Assembly: GCF_947500065.1 (NCBI RefSeq)
Contig: NZ_CANMQT010000003.1
Span: forward strand, 248,001 to 312,000
Direction of reading: 5' to 3'
DNA length: 64,000 nt
Source of the DNA: an uncultured Aquimarina sp.
Lineage (GTDB): Bacteria > Bacteroidota > Bacteroidia > Flavobacteriales > Flavobacteriaceae
Each line of letters starts with the position of its first letter. Within the stretch, counting starts at the first letter, position 1. Below, piece by piece: positions 1-8,681 of the stretch. The notes below the pieces were generated by a model. The model did not search any database and was not told the origin of the DNA. It saw only the letters and a program-made list of their open reading frames with translations. The position numbers and the translations under genes were made by a program.

Positions 1-1590
1 GACACACCATCTGATGAAAAATGGTGGAGAAATAAGATTGAAACCCATAAAAGTGCAGGTTTTCCATTAGATCATGTAGTTAATGATAATAGATGGCGAG
101 CTGGAGGAGGCAAAAGATGTGAGTCTTATATAGAATGGGATAAGAGCAGATATCCAGATCCTGCAAACTATCAAAAATGGTTAAAGGAAAACGGTTTAAC
201 TCTGACTGTTGATTTTAACAGGTGTATTGGACAATTTAGTGAAGGCTGGAAACCAGAATTTAATATTCCAGTGACAGATTCCATCAATTTTAAAGAAAGT
301 GCGCCAGATTTAACGAATCCAGAATTTAGAACTTGGTTTTGGGATGTTTTTTATAAAAAGACACTAGATCCAGCATTAGATTTTCCCGGAGATGGTCTTT
401 GGATAGATGAATTTGATGAAATGGGAAATGCACCTAAAAATATGGTACTGGCTAATGGTAAAAGTTCTGCTGAAATGCGAAACTATTGGTTTTTCTTAAT
501 AGCCAAAGCCTTGGTGGAAGACGGTTGGGACAAACAAATAGGAGAAGAGAAACGACCTTATGTTTGGGTAAGAGGAATGACGGCAGGCGCACAGCGTTAT
601 GCCACACTTTGGAGCGGAGATATAAAGCCTAATCACCAAGATATGAAATTACAAATTCGGGGTATGCAGTTAGCAGGCTTATCTGGTTTTCCGTTTTGGG
701 GTCACGATGCGGGTGGTTTTTACGATTGGGATAAAAACGTTGGTCCAGACGAGCAGCTATATCAGCAATGGTCTATGGCTATGGGTGTTTTTTCGCCTAT
801 TTGGAAACCTCATGGTATGGGAGCATCTAGATGGCCGTTAGATAGATCTAAAGCATCACAAGAGGTTGCAAAAAAATATAGTGATTTAAGATATTCACTT
901 ATGCCATATACGTATTCAAATGCTTATTTGGCTCACGACACAGGAGTTCCTCTTGTTAGAGCGATGGTTTTAGATTATGGTGATAACGAAAACGCTTGGC
1001 ATTACGATCTACAGTATTTATGGGGAGAACATATGCTTATTGCGCCTAATACATCAACAGAGAATCTAGTTAAGATATGGTTACCAAAAGGAGGTTGGTA
1101 TAACTTTTGGAATGACACCTATTATTCTAACGAAGAGAAACTATCTTATAAGATTGAGAATGACGAATATCCTATTTTTGTTAAAGCAGGCGCTATTATT
1201 CCAATGACACGAGCTGCTGAGAATATGTCTAAGATAATCAATGACGAACTTATTATAAATATTTATACAGGAGCAGATGGAACGTTTACACTGTATGAAG
1301 ATGATGGTAAAAGTGAAAAATACCGAACTAAAAAAGAACTGCGCCAGACCGTTTTTACCTATATTAATACAACTAAAAAAGTAATTATAGAAAAATCAGA
1401 AGGGAGTTTCGATGGCGCAAATTTATCTAGAACATACACGATTGTAATTCATGGTTTAGATAGTGAAATGAATGTAAAAGTTAATGGAAACTTATCTAAC
1501 AACACTGTTTTTGATACAGAGAAAAGACTATTATCTTTAAATTTAGATGTGTTTTCCATGACTGATAAACTAATAATTGAATTGTATTAG
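1..1590 (+). CDS. GH31 family alpha-glycosidase (5' end outside window)
   Basis: The frame is open from base 1, so this is the C-terminal 529 residues of a longer glycoside hydrolase; the in-frame GTG at 271 is internal, not a start. GH31 enzymes are retaining alpha-glucosidases, alpha-xylosidases and relatives. The motif GLWIDEFDE places the nucleophile Asp at bases 406-408. The motif LWSGD places the acid/base Asp at bases 619-621. The stretch after about base 970 (YLWGEHMLIAPN, then KAGAIIPM and YEDDG) is the usual GH31 C-terminal beta-sandwich region. Substrate cannot be told from what is visible. With the beta-helix/CBM6 gene at the other window edge it suggests a polysaccharide-degrading lifestyle. 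The family call is secure; the cellular location is unknown because the N-terminus is missing. Confidence 0.92.
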   Translation, partial: DTPSDEKWWRNKIETHKSAGFPLDHVVNDNRWRAGGGKRCESYIEWDKSRYPDPANYQKWLKENGLTLTVDFNRCIGQFSEGWKPEFNIPVTDSINFKESAPDLTNPEFRTWFWDVFYKKTLDPALDFPGDGLWIDEFDEMGNAPKNMVLANGKSSAEMRNYWFFLIAKALVEDGWDKQIGEEKRPYVWVRGMTAGAQRYATLWSGDIKPNHQDMKLQIRGMQLAGLSGFPFWGHDAGGFYDWDKNVGPDEQLYQQWSMAMGVFSPIWKPHGMGASRWPLDRSKASQEVAKKYSDLRYSLMPYTYSNAYLAHDTGVPLVRAMVLDYGDNENAWHYDLQYLWGEHMLIAPNTSTENLVKIWLPKGGWYNFWNDTYYSNEEKLSYKIENDEYPIFVKAGAIIPMTRAAENMSKIINDELIINIYTGADGTFTLYEDDGKSEKYRTKKELRQTVFTYINTTKKVIIEKSEGSFDGANLSRTYTIVIHGLDSEMNVKVNGNLSNNTVFDTEKRLLSLNLDVFSMTDKLIIELY

Positions 1591-2082
1591 CCTTCTGTTT
1601 TAGTGTTTTCAAAATTAATTGTACCAATAATTTAGTTTTATAAAGCAATAGAGTGTTTGGTAGCGAATAACGTTACCCTTGGATGTGATGCTTCAGAGCT
1701 TGTGTTATATACTAAAGCGATTTTCATATAAATTACATATTTAATTAACTGTATACTTCTTTGTTATAAGTTTTATTGAAGGCTATTTAAGTACACTGTT
1801 TTTTTTCCTAGACTTTTATCAAAAGTTGATAATAACTTTAGCGTATCAAGAAAAGAAGATAATCATCAGCAATTACATTTACATTTTTCACTTCCTATTT
1901 TATATAGAACTCAAAACTAGGGGTTTTTACTTATTTTTTAACAAATGAGTTCTTATTAAATTTAAATATTGTAATCGTCATTTTCTTACCCTGTTTTATT
2001 AACTGATTTAAATTATAGATGCATAACCGATTTAAGTATGTGTTTATATTAACTATAAGTAATGAATTTTAACAAATAGAAA
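1591..2082. other. 492-bp non-coding gap
   Basis: This is AT-rich spacer between the GH31 gene and the flavin oxidase gene. I see no convincing ORF, strong terminator or RNA gene. A weak dyad (ATCAAAAGTTGAT) lies near 1818-1830. Confidence 0.5.
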
Positions 2083-4182
2083 ATGGGAGACAAAACTTAT
2101 TCAATTTTTGGCGCAGGAGCAGCCGGCTTATATACAGCATGGAGATTACTTCAAGGAAAACCAGCAAATGCAAAAGACAAATCGAAAATTTTAGAAAAAG
2201 GAGACACACTAGAATTATACGATTGGGGTAAATATCAATTTTCAGAAGAAGAAAAAGGAACCCGAGAAGCAGGTGCCAGAGTTTGTACTTGGCATTATAA
2301 AGACGATCCTGACGCTTCTTATTTAGAATTAGGTGGCATGCGCTATTCTGCTTGGGATTACAAAAAAACAAAAAACAACCCAAACCCTAATGACGGTAAC
2401 AACCCCGGACATCGATTAGTAACCAAAACCATTAGTGAAATTGGTCTGGAAAAATATTCTGTACCTTTTAATGAAGCAAGTGATCCGCTTTTATCATTAA
2501 GAGCAAAAAGCACATATACATCAGAAATTGATGCTAAAAATCCTGCTCCATATAATGTAAATAATTATGGTGCAGATTCAGGACCAGACGATGGTTTTAC
2601 TAAAATCGAAAGTGTGGGAATTAACGTTTCTGAGGATGCATTACCACCTACAAGAAATGAATGGTGCAAATTTTATGAAGAGGGAAAAATAACAAAAGAT
2701 TTAGGAGATGAATCTATCTTTAAAAAAGGACAAAAATTAAAAGATATTGGGTATTGGAATTTAGCCTATGATGTTTTAGGGCAAGAAGGTTTTAGTTATT
2801 TAGCAGACGGTAATGGGTATTCTTCAAATGTAGTAAATAGTAACTCTGCACAATCTTTTGAAGTTAATAACGAATTTACACCGGGAACGCTTTACAAAAC
2901 ATTAACCATTGGCTATTCAGGTATTTTTGCTACACTTTTTCAAGAAATTGTAAAACTTGCAGAAGAGAAAGGCATCTGTTTTGAGTACCATCCAAATACA
3001 AGACTGCGCTCTATTTTAGAAAATAAAAATGTAATTCATTATACAACAGCGAGTAGAAAAGAACCTTCTAAAGAATTAGATTCAAAAACTTGTGATGCAG
3101 CATTTTTGGCGATGGGAAGATATGCTATTGATTTAGTAGCCCAAGCTACACGTTACATGAATAAAAAACGAGGCGATTTTGACGTCCTAAATGAAGATAA
3201 GGTGCAGTTGTATTTAGAATCCGTTTTAATGCAGCCTTCGTATAAAATCGGGATGTTCTTTGACACTCCCTGGTGGAGAGACGATATTGCTTCACCTCCA
3301 AAATATCCAGCAAAATTAAATAGTTATTTTTTAACTCAAGTAGGTATTAAAGCGCTTAAGAAAGATAAATTTCCTACCAAATACATAAAAGCAATAGAAA
3401 AAGCAGCGTCTGAAGCGGCAAAGGCAAAGCAAAAGGCAGAGCAACAAAATAAAGCTTACGATAATTCAGTAACGTCACTTATAGATGTAACCTATACGAC
3501 AGAAGTTGATTTTTTAAACGCGGCAGAAACTATTGTAGAAGCAAATTTTAGTTATAAAGAAAAAGAACAAATTACTAACACAGCGCATTTAGATACTATT
3601 GGGCCAAGTGCTACAGATATGCCCATTAGACAAGTGGTTTACTTTGGAGACAATGCACGTAACAAAAAGGGTGAAAAAATCTATGGAATTTTAGCGAGTT
3701 ATGACGATATACAATACACAACTTTCTGGAAAGCTTTAGAAATAGGACCAAATAGAGAACGTAAAATAGCTGAATCTCAAGATACGCAACCATTAGAAGG
3801 GCCACGTAAAGCTCCTGCAATCATGGTAAAAATGTTACGTAAACAATTGGCAAGCTTGCATTTTGGTTCTCAAGCAAGTTATACAGCGGTTCCGGAACCT
3901 TTAGAAACTAAATATATGGATTGGTCCTTACCGCCATTTAAGGCGGGATATCATGCCTATTATTCTCATTATAATATTGGAGATGTACAGCAAAAAATAC
4001 GTAAGCCATCATCATTAGTAAAAGGTAAAGACAGTAATCTTTTTATTGTTGGATCAACATACTCTAACGATCAGGCTTGGGTAGAAGGTGCTTTTTGTAC
4101 GGCAGAATCCGTTTTAAACGATTTCTTCAATATAGAAAAACTAATAGACGATTCAGCCTATCCATTTATTTGTCCAGAGTAA
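2083..4182 (+). CDS. FAD-dependent amine oxidase-like oxidoreductase
   Basis: This is a 699-residue flavoprotein. The N-terminus carries a dinucleotide-binding fold (FGAGAAGLYTAWRL, residues 8-21). The C-terminus has the amine-oxidase closing segment around residues 655-685 (LFIVGSTYSNDQAWVEGA), which normally contacts the FAD. Family members oxidise amines or L-amino acids to imines with release of hydrogen peroxide. A charged Ala/Lys/Gln helix near residues 443-463 looks like a coiled-coil insertion and makes the protein longer than typical ~450-500-residue members. There is no signal peptide. The FABP-like gene follows after 42 bp in the same direction, probably in one transcript. Substrate is unknown; L-amino acid oxidases of the VioA/RebO type are one possibility. 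Confidence 0.75.
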   Translation: MGDKTYSIFGAGAAGLYTAWRLLQGKPANAKDKSKILEKGDTLELYDWGKYQFSEEEKGTREAGARVCTWHYKDDPDASYLELGGMRYSAWDYKKTKNNPNPNDGNNPGHRLVTKTISEIGLEKYSVPFNEASDPLLSLRAKSTYTSEIDAKNPAPYNVNNYGADSGPDDGFTKIESVGINVSEDALPPTRNEWCKFYEEGKITKDLGDESIFKKGQKLKDIGYWNLAYDVLGQEGFSYLADGNGYSSNVVNSNSAQSFEVNNEFTPGTLYKTLTIGYSGIFATLFQEIVKLAEEKGICFEYHPNTRLRSILENKNVIHYTTASRKEPSKELDSKTCDAAFLAMGRYAIDLVAQATRYMNKKRGDFDVLNEDKVQLYLESVLMQPSYKIGMFFDTPWWRDDIASPPKYPAKLNSYFLTQVGIKALKKDKFPTKYIKAIEKAASEAAKAKQKAEQQNKAYDNSVTSLIDVTYTTEVDFLNAAETIVEANFSYKEKEQITNTAHLDTIGPSATDMPIRQVVYFGDNARNKKGEKIYGILASYDDIQYTTFWKALEIGPNRERKIAESQDTQPLEGPRKAPAIMVKMLRKQLASLHFGSQASYTAVPEPLETKYMDWSLPPFKAGYHAYYSHYNIGDVQQKIRKPSSLVKGKDSNLFIVGSTYSNDQAWVEGAFCTAESVLNDFFNIEKLIDDSAYPFICPE

Positions 4183-4224
4183 ACATAATATCAGAAAAGT
4201 ATTAATCTTATAAAGTAAATTATT

Positions 4225-5511
4225 ATGAAAAAACCACAACAATCTTCGGTAAGACCATACAAAGAATGGGAGGAAGGACTACCCAAAGGGAAGAACAATG
4301 GGACACAGTTTGGCATTTTGTCAAAACTTAATGGTAATTGGGTGAATTGGAAAGGTGGCCCAACAGGATTACATACGACTCCTATGCCATCACCCGGTTC
4401 ATCATCAGAGACCATTTTTGGAGTGTTCCACTTCAAATCTCAGGAGTACCGAGAACAACTCAAATTTACACAAGTAAATGCACCTGTCCGCAACCGTGCA
4501 GGGTCTAACGAACAATTTAACGGAGCTGTTAAGTATGAAACTGCCATTATAGATAACAATAACGATCTTCAGCACTTTGAGGACGGAATGTACCTATGGC
4601 TGGGAGATCACCAGATGCCTTGGAGTGAAAAGAGTCCGTATCAAAACCCAACTACAATGTTCAAGCATACAGCGGATGCTGAATCAGTGAAAACAGATGG
4701 TGCTGAACCTGTATTTGGACCAGGAGAATTGGGGCCTCAATTTGTGCCTCCATATCAAATTTCTCGTTCTGGTGTGATTCCTCATGGTACGACCATCCAC
4801 TTAACAGGTAATATAACGGAGTCCGGAGAAGGAAAGGCTCCTCATATTGCTGACCTCTGGGAACAACAATATTTGTCTGTATCGCCAAGTATGGGGATCA
4901 ATCCTGAGAAGGATCTGATTCCAGGATCTCTTGAGAAGCCTAAATGGACAGAACTCCCTCGTGAAGAACAAAACCCTGATGGAGGCATAGGTAACAGCGG
5001 TGTAAACAGTGGACGTGCTTACTTCGAAAAGATTTTTAACTACGACCAGTTCGGTGCGAAGTTCCCATACACAGTACAGCCCAATCTGAAGTTGAGCGAT
5101 GCCAACGAAGGACTAGAGTTTAAAAAGTACGATATGATCGAGCTGGACTCGTTTCACAACACAGGTGTTCAAGGTGCCACTATAAACAATGTGATGATTG
5201 AGCGCTACTGCAGAGTTGCCCGAATGCGCTATCGCATGTGGATAGAAGAGGTGTATGATGAGGAATTTGGAGGAGTGATCGAACAACTACAGTACGAGCA
5301 AATTGTAGACTTTGAGTTCCAGTTTGGATCAAATGGAGGTACAACATTATGGCCTCATATCCAAGTGAATACACTACGCCGTGAGAAGGATGTTCCTGCG
5401 GATAGACGCTTACCATCTATCAAACTACCAACAGAAGTTCATGATGAGGAAGTACTCAAAATGTCTAATGCTAGCAGCATTTGTCCAGTGATGCGACACA
5501 CTCGTGACTAA
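4225..5511 (+). CDS. FABP/nitrobindin-like beta-barrel protein
   Basis: This 428-residue soluble protein has no signal peptide. Its first ~200 residues show the pattern seen in bacterial FABP-like or 'heme-binding' barrel proteins: a GxW opening strand (GNWVNWKG), then EQLKFTQVNAPVRNR, then HFEDGMYLWLG, then an Arg-x3-IPHG segment near residue 190. The remaining half (residues about 250-415) repeats beta-rich segments and may be a second barrel; ERYCRVARMRYRMWIEEV near 330 is its most conserved-looking part. It follows the flavin oxidase by 42 bp and is likely co-transcribed, so it could bind the oxidase product or a cofactor; that is inference. Codon use looks slightly more GC-rich than the upstream gene. 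A 14-bp hairpin follows the stop codon. Confidence 0.5.
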   Translation: MKKPQQSSVRPYKEWEEGLPKGKNNGTQFGILSKLNGNWVNWKGGPTGLHTTPMPSPGSSSETIFGVFHFKSQEYREQLKFTQVNAPVRNRAGSNEQFNGAVKYETAIIDNNNDLQHFEDGMYLWLGDHQMPWSEKSPYQNPTTMFKHTADAESVKTDGAEPVFGPGELGPQFVPPYQISRSGVIPHGTTIHLTGNITESGEGKAPHIADLWEQQYLSVSPSMGINPEKDLIPGSLEKPKWTELPREEQNPDGGIGNSGVNSGRAYFEKIFNYDQFGAKFPYTVQPNLKLSDANEGLEFKKYDMIELDSFHNTGVQGATINNVMIERYCRVARMRYRMWIEEVYDEEFGGVIEQLQYEQIVDFEFQFGSNGGTTLWPHIQVNTLRREKDVPADRRLPSIKLPTEVHDEEVLKMSNASSICPVMRHTRD

Positions 5512-5560
5512 GCAAACTTAGCAAGAGGCACTCAATAGTATAATTTTGCCACAGACAACT

Positions 5561-5595
5561 GGCTCAATAACACCATATTTAGGTGTTATTGAGCC
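5561..5595 (+). terminator. Strong hairpin after the FABP-like gene
   Basis: A perfect 14-bp inverted repeat (GGCTCAATAACACC at 5561-5574 and its complement at 5582-5595) has a 7-nt loop, 50 bp after the stop codon. It lacks a clean T-tract, so it may end transcription weakly or stabilise the 3' end. The rest of the 345-bp gap to 5857 holds only a REP-like scrap near 5722-5742. Confidence 0.55.
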
Positions 5596-5856
5596 TATAA
5601 AAAATCTACTTATCAAAAAATGAATCTTAGATTCACGAACACCTCTAGAAGAATAGAAACCTTGTGAGCTAAATATTTCTTTAAAATAGGTGGTGATACA
5701 CTTATTATGCGAGCCAACCATTGTTCAGCGTAGTCGAAGTATCAGAAGGATAGTGTTATGTGTAATTATCTATTTAGTTAATTTATTTAATAAACTGTAT
5801 TCTGATATTGCTATATTTATGATTCATAAAATTCACTGTTTACTGTTTTTAATCGT

Positions 5857-6450
5857 ATGAAAAATATAGATGAAAAAAGGGAATTTCTTCTTAACTATTA
5901 TCAAAAGTATAAAGCCTTTAGTCTAAAGGAAATAGATGAAATTATAGAACATTATGAATATTTTGAAGTTGAAAAGAATGAACACTTACAAGAAAATGGC
6001 GAGTTTTCGAAATACACCTATCTTGTTATTAAAGGCATGCTTATAAATTACACTTATGACTATAATGGTAATAAAGTTGTACTTAATTTTATTCCTGAAA
6101 AATATTGGGCAGGTGGCGGAGAACATTATAACCTTAAAGATGTCAATATTCAGGCAGTCGAACTAACACAATTATTCAAAATTAAATCTACAACTTTAGA
6201 AACACTTTATGAGAATAATGATAAGTACGCGTTTACTGAAGTTAGGCTCATTAGAAACGCCTTCAAATCTTTAAAACTACGAATGTTCAATAATGTATCA
6301 AAACCTACAATCTATAACTACGAACAGTTATTAAAAAAGTTTCCTAATATAGAACAACGCGTTCCTCAAAAATATATAGCTTCCTATTTAGGTGTTACAC
6401 CACAGTTTTTTAGTAAAATGAAAAATGACTTTATAAAGAATAATCAGTAA
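5857..6450 (+). CDS. Crp/Fnr family transcriptional regulator
   Basis: This 197-residue protein has the size and layout of Bacteroidota Crp/Fnr-type regulators. A cyclic-nucleotide-binding-like beta-roll covers residues 30-120 (EKNEHLQENGEFSKYTYLV, then the GMLINYTYDYNGN turn). A C-terminal winged helix-turn-helix follows at about 150-195 (VPQKYIASYLGVTPQFFSKMK is the recognition region). No cysteine cluster for an iron-sulfur centre is visible. It is followed by a luciferase-domain gene and a solute-binding-protein gene, and a perfect 20-bp palindrome lies between it and them, so it probably controls these genes. The ligand is unknown. Confidence 0.82.
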   Translation: MKNIDEKREFLLNYYQKYKAFSLKEIDEIIEHYEYFEVEKNEHLQENGEFSKYTYLVIKGMLINYTYDYNGNKVVLNFIPEKYWAGGGEHYNLKDVNIQAVELTQLFKIKSTTLETLYENNDKYAFTEVRLIRNAFKSLKLRMFNNVSKPTIYNYEQLLKKFPNIEQRVPQKYIASYLGVTPQFFSKMKNDFIKNNQ

Positions 6451-6489
6451 GAATTCTTTTTATTATAAAGATTTTATTTCCATCAGTCG

Positions 6490-6509
6490 AAGTTAATGTA
6501 CATTAACTT
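6490..6509. promoter_or_regulatory. 20-bp perfect palindrome, candidate Crp-type operator
   Basis: The palindrome reads AAGTTAATGT followed by its exact reverse complement. It lies 40 bp after the Crp-like gene and 144 bp before the luciferase-domain gene. Two-fold symmetric sites of this size are what Crp/Fnr dimers bind. Confidence 0.55.
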
Positions 6510-6528
6510 TTAGCGTTCTATTGCATCA

Positions 6529-6536
6529 TAAATTTG
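6529..6536 (+). promoter_or_regulatory. Candidate Bacteroidota -7 element
   Basis: TAAATTTG fits the Bacteroidota -7 consensus TAnnTTTG. Counting a start about 5-6 nt downstream (near 6541) puts the palindrome centre (6499.5) near -41.5, the classical spacing for activation by a Crp-type dimer. No clear -33 element is visible, as expected for an activated promoter. Confidence 0.35.
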
Positions 6537-6652
6537 TACTTATAAAACAATAAGTATCATTTAGTGATGAAAAAACTCTTCTTCATTTTTAATTTCTTTT
6601 TGCCTTCTGAATGCCTTCGGACAGCAAAATTATTTTTTAAAAAACTATAAGT

Positions 6653-7150
6653 ATGGAAGCAATAAAAAGTTTAGAAAACTTAATAACTAGGGTAGGTCAA
6701 AGACCTAAAACGGGACCACAAATTCCACATCTTCAGCATACAGATAATTCTAGTGTCGAACTATTTGAGGAATTAGCAAATTGGCTTTTTTCATTAGAAT
6801 ATATAGAAGAACGTGAAACAGTAATATCAGTTAGAGGAGCACGAGCAGCTTGGATTAAAGATGATTATCCTAATACCAATTTCGATGTATTAAAGACGGG
6901 TAGGGAGTTTACGCATATTCACCCTTTAGATATTTATGGTGGAGGAAGTCAGCATTTATCACTTAAAAGAGAAGATTGCGAAACAGTCATTAAAAAGGGT
7001 TGGGGAGAATATCATCCTTTAGACCCAAGGATTTATCCAAATAAAGACTATGGACATATTATGATCTATGCACCAAGAAACAAAGAAGAATTAGAAACAA
7101 TTAAAATAATTACAACTGTTTCCTACGAGTTAGTAACTAATCAAAATTAA
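6653..7150 (+). CDS. Luciferase-domain (DUF5519-like) protein
   Basis: This 165-residue cytoplasmic protein shows the signature of the small 'luciferase domain' family often annotated DUF5519: a FTHIHPLD segment near residue 85, then GGSQHLSL, then KGWGEYHPLDPR near residue 120. The conserved His residues suggest a small-molecule or metal site. Most members have no known reaction and most are not light-producing. It ends 6 bp before the solute-binding-protein gene and so is almost certainly co-transcribed with it, downstream of the Crp-like regulator and palindrome. The family call is moderately secure; the role is unknown. Confidence 0.65.
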   Translation: MEAIKSLENLITRVGQRPKTGPQIPHLQHTDNSSVELFEELANWLFSLEYIEERETVISVRGARAAWIKDDYPNTNFDVLKTGREFTHIHPLDIYGGGSQHLSLKREDCETVIKKGWGEYHPLDPRIYPNKDYGHIMIYAPRNKEELETIKIITTVSYELVTNQN

Positions 7151-7156
7151 AACATT

Positions 7157-8266
7157 ATGAAACATTATATAACTACTATTATAATAGTTCTTGTAGTAAG
7201 TACAACAATGTATTCACAAGATGCAAAAACGTATGCAGAAGTAGAAACAAAATCTTTAGATGAACTTTATGCAGATGCAATAAAAGAAGGTGGCGATTTG
7301 GTTCTAAGAGCAGGTGGAGATAAAGAGGATCAAGCCGATTACTATTTAGATATGTTCAAAAAACGTTTTCCAAAAATTAAACTCACGCATAGTGTTGATC
7401 TGAGTTTTTATCATGCTTCACGCTTCGACAATGCAAGAAAAGAAGACAACAAAGTCAATGTCCCAGACGTAATACAGTTACAAACATTGCACGATTTTGA
7501 TTATTATGCCGAACACGGATTGTTGGAATCGTATAAGCCAAAGAATTGGGAAAAAATTTACCCAGATTATAAAGACCCACACGGGAATTGGGTTGGTTTG
7601 TTTGGTGTAGCCTTCACCAATGTTTTCAATAAGACAATAATCGATCAAGATAAAGCACCACGAGATGCGATGGATTATCTCGACCCAGCGCTGAAGGGGA
7701 AGATTATCTTGACTTATCCGCATACTGATGATGCTGTCTTATATCAATTCTGGAATTTAAAACAAAAGTATGGTTGGGAGTATTTAGAAAAATTGGTTGC
7801 GACTGAACCAACCTGGGTACGAGGTACATCAATGCCTTATGTGGCTATTAACAATGGTTGGTATGGCGCGAGCTTTACAACGTCTTGGGCATTCGTGCCA
7901 TGGGAAGGAAGTGATACACGCCTTATCTTGCCAAAAGAAGACTATTTTCTAACGTGGTTCCAAGTTGCTGCTATTCCTGCTGATGCAAAACACAAGGCTG
8001 CAGCCAAGCTTTATCTAAACTGGATGCTCTCTGAAGAATTTCAGGGTAAGTGGCTACAGTTTCCTGTAAGGATGGATGTGGAATCACCTAGTGGTTACAA
8101 GTCTGTACAGCACTACAACACATCTCCTGCGGATTTCCATCGCTTCATGTTGAAGCGTGACTTGGTTGAACGTTTTCGACTACAGATAGAGCAGTTAGTC
8201 GGCCCAGCTCAGGGGCCCGCACCGCTCGAAATGGATTATAACACAAAACCTGAAAGAAAGAACTAG
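7157..8266 (+). CDS. Periplasmic extracellular solute-binding protein
   Basis: This 369-residue protein starts with a signal peptide (hydrophobic residues 6-18, cleavage after the SQ near residue 21). It has the two-lobed binding-protein pattern of the iron/polyamine type: GDLVLRAGGDKEDQ early, FGVAFTNVFNK at the hinge, and KLYLNWMLSEEFQGKW near residue 290. In ABC importers such proteins deliver ligand to a permease, but no permease or ATPase gene is adjacent. What follows is the remnant of an outer-membrane protein gene. The protein may therefore have lost its partner, or may work with a TonB-type or remote transporter. It probably shares an operon with the luciferase-domain gene 6 bp upstream. 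Ligand unknown. Confidence 0.72.
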   Translation: MKHYITTIIIVLVVSTTMYSQDAKTYAEVETKSLDELYADAIKEGGDLVLRAGGDKEDQADYYLDMFKKRFPKIKLTHSVDLSFYHASRFDNARKEDNKVNVPDVIQLQTLHDFDYYAEHGLLESYKPKNWEKIYPDYKDPHGNWVGLFGVAFTNVFNKTIIDQDKAPRDAMDYLDPALKGKIILTYPHTDDAVLYQFWNLKQKYGWEYLEKLVATEPTWVRGTSMPYVAINNGWYGASFTTSWAFVPWEGSDTRLILPKEDYFLTWFQVAAIPADAKHKAAAKLYLNWMLSEEFQGKWLQFPVRMDVESPSGYKSVQHYNTSPADFHRFMLKRDLVERFRLQIEQLVGPAQGPAPLEMDYNTKPERKN

Positions 8267-8339
8267 TAGTTATCAACTTCATCTGAAAAAAAATGAAAAC
8301 AATACATAAGGTAGTAAGCAAAACAACTTTAAAAATCAG

Positions 8340-8527
8340 ATGAAACAAACTTGGTGCTTATAATATGTTTTTTAGGTATATCTGCTTTGCTTCCTACTCA
8401 TGCAAAGCAGGATAGTTTTAATACAACATCAATTAGTTTATTTAGAGCAGAAGACAATTATGGGTATTTGAAGTATCAAAACTCAGATTCAGTTTATGTA
8501 GAAATGGAGGAACATTTTCATATGTAA
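8340..8527 (+). pseudogene. Frameshifted remnant of a signal-peptide outer-membrane protein (alginate-export-like)
   Basis: The ATG at 8340 gives only MKQTWCL before a stop at 8361. Shifting frame by one base after AAACAAAC lets the frame run from 8351 to the stop at 8525. It then reads a hydrophobic signal segment (LVLIICFLGISALL) and a mature start, FRAEDNYGYLKYQ. The latter resembles the N-terminus of alginate-export/porin-like barrel proteins, which begin with a (R)xEDYSYL-like segment. One inserted T would restore a 62-codon reading frame, which then stops. The gene thus has both a frameshift and loss of almost the whole body. It follows the solute-binding-protein gene by 73 bp and was probably the last gene of that operon. 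Confidence 0.5.
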
Positions 8528-8643
8528 CTATAAATAAATCATATAAGATATAATGAATAAAAAAAGCATAGTATCAGTTGTTGTCTTTAATAAGATAAAA
8601 CGAACATAATAATTTTAGAAGTAAAGTAATACATCGCTTCTCT

Positions 8644-8665
8644 AGAATCGCGTATTTAAAAATTT
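8644..8665. repeat. 22-bp dispersed repeat, copy 1
   Basis: It is identical over 22 bp to 19725-19746 (core AGAATCGCGTATTTAAAA). It lies just past the 3' end of the acyl-CoA oxidase gene. Both copies sit in intergenic DNA and are probably the conserved edge of a decayed intergenic repeat. Confidence 0.75.
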
Positions 8666-8681
8666 GTAGCTACAGTAATTC

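Noticed and set aside
2069..2383. 104-codon minus-strand ORF
   Set aside because: Lies over the FAD-binding start of the flavoenzyme gene; Leu/Phe-rich product typical of antisense frames.
5561..5595. Possible attachment site or repeat
   Set aside because: Single-copy in the window; a transcript-end hairpin explains it better.
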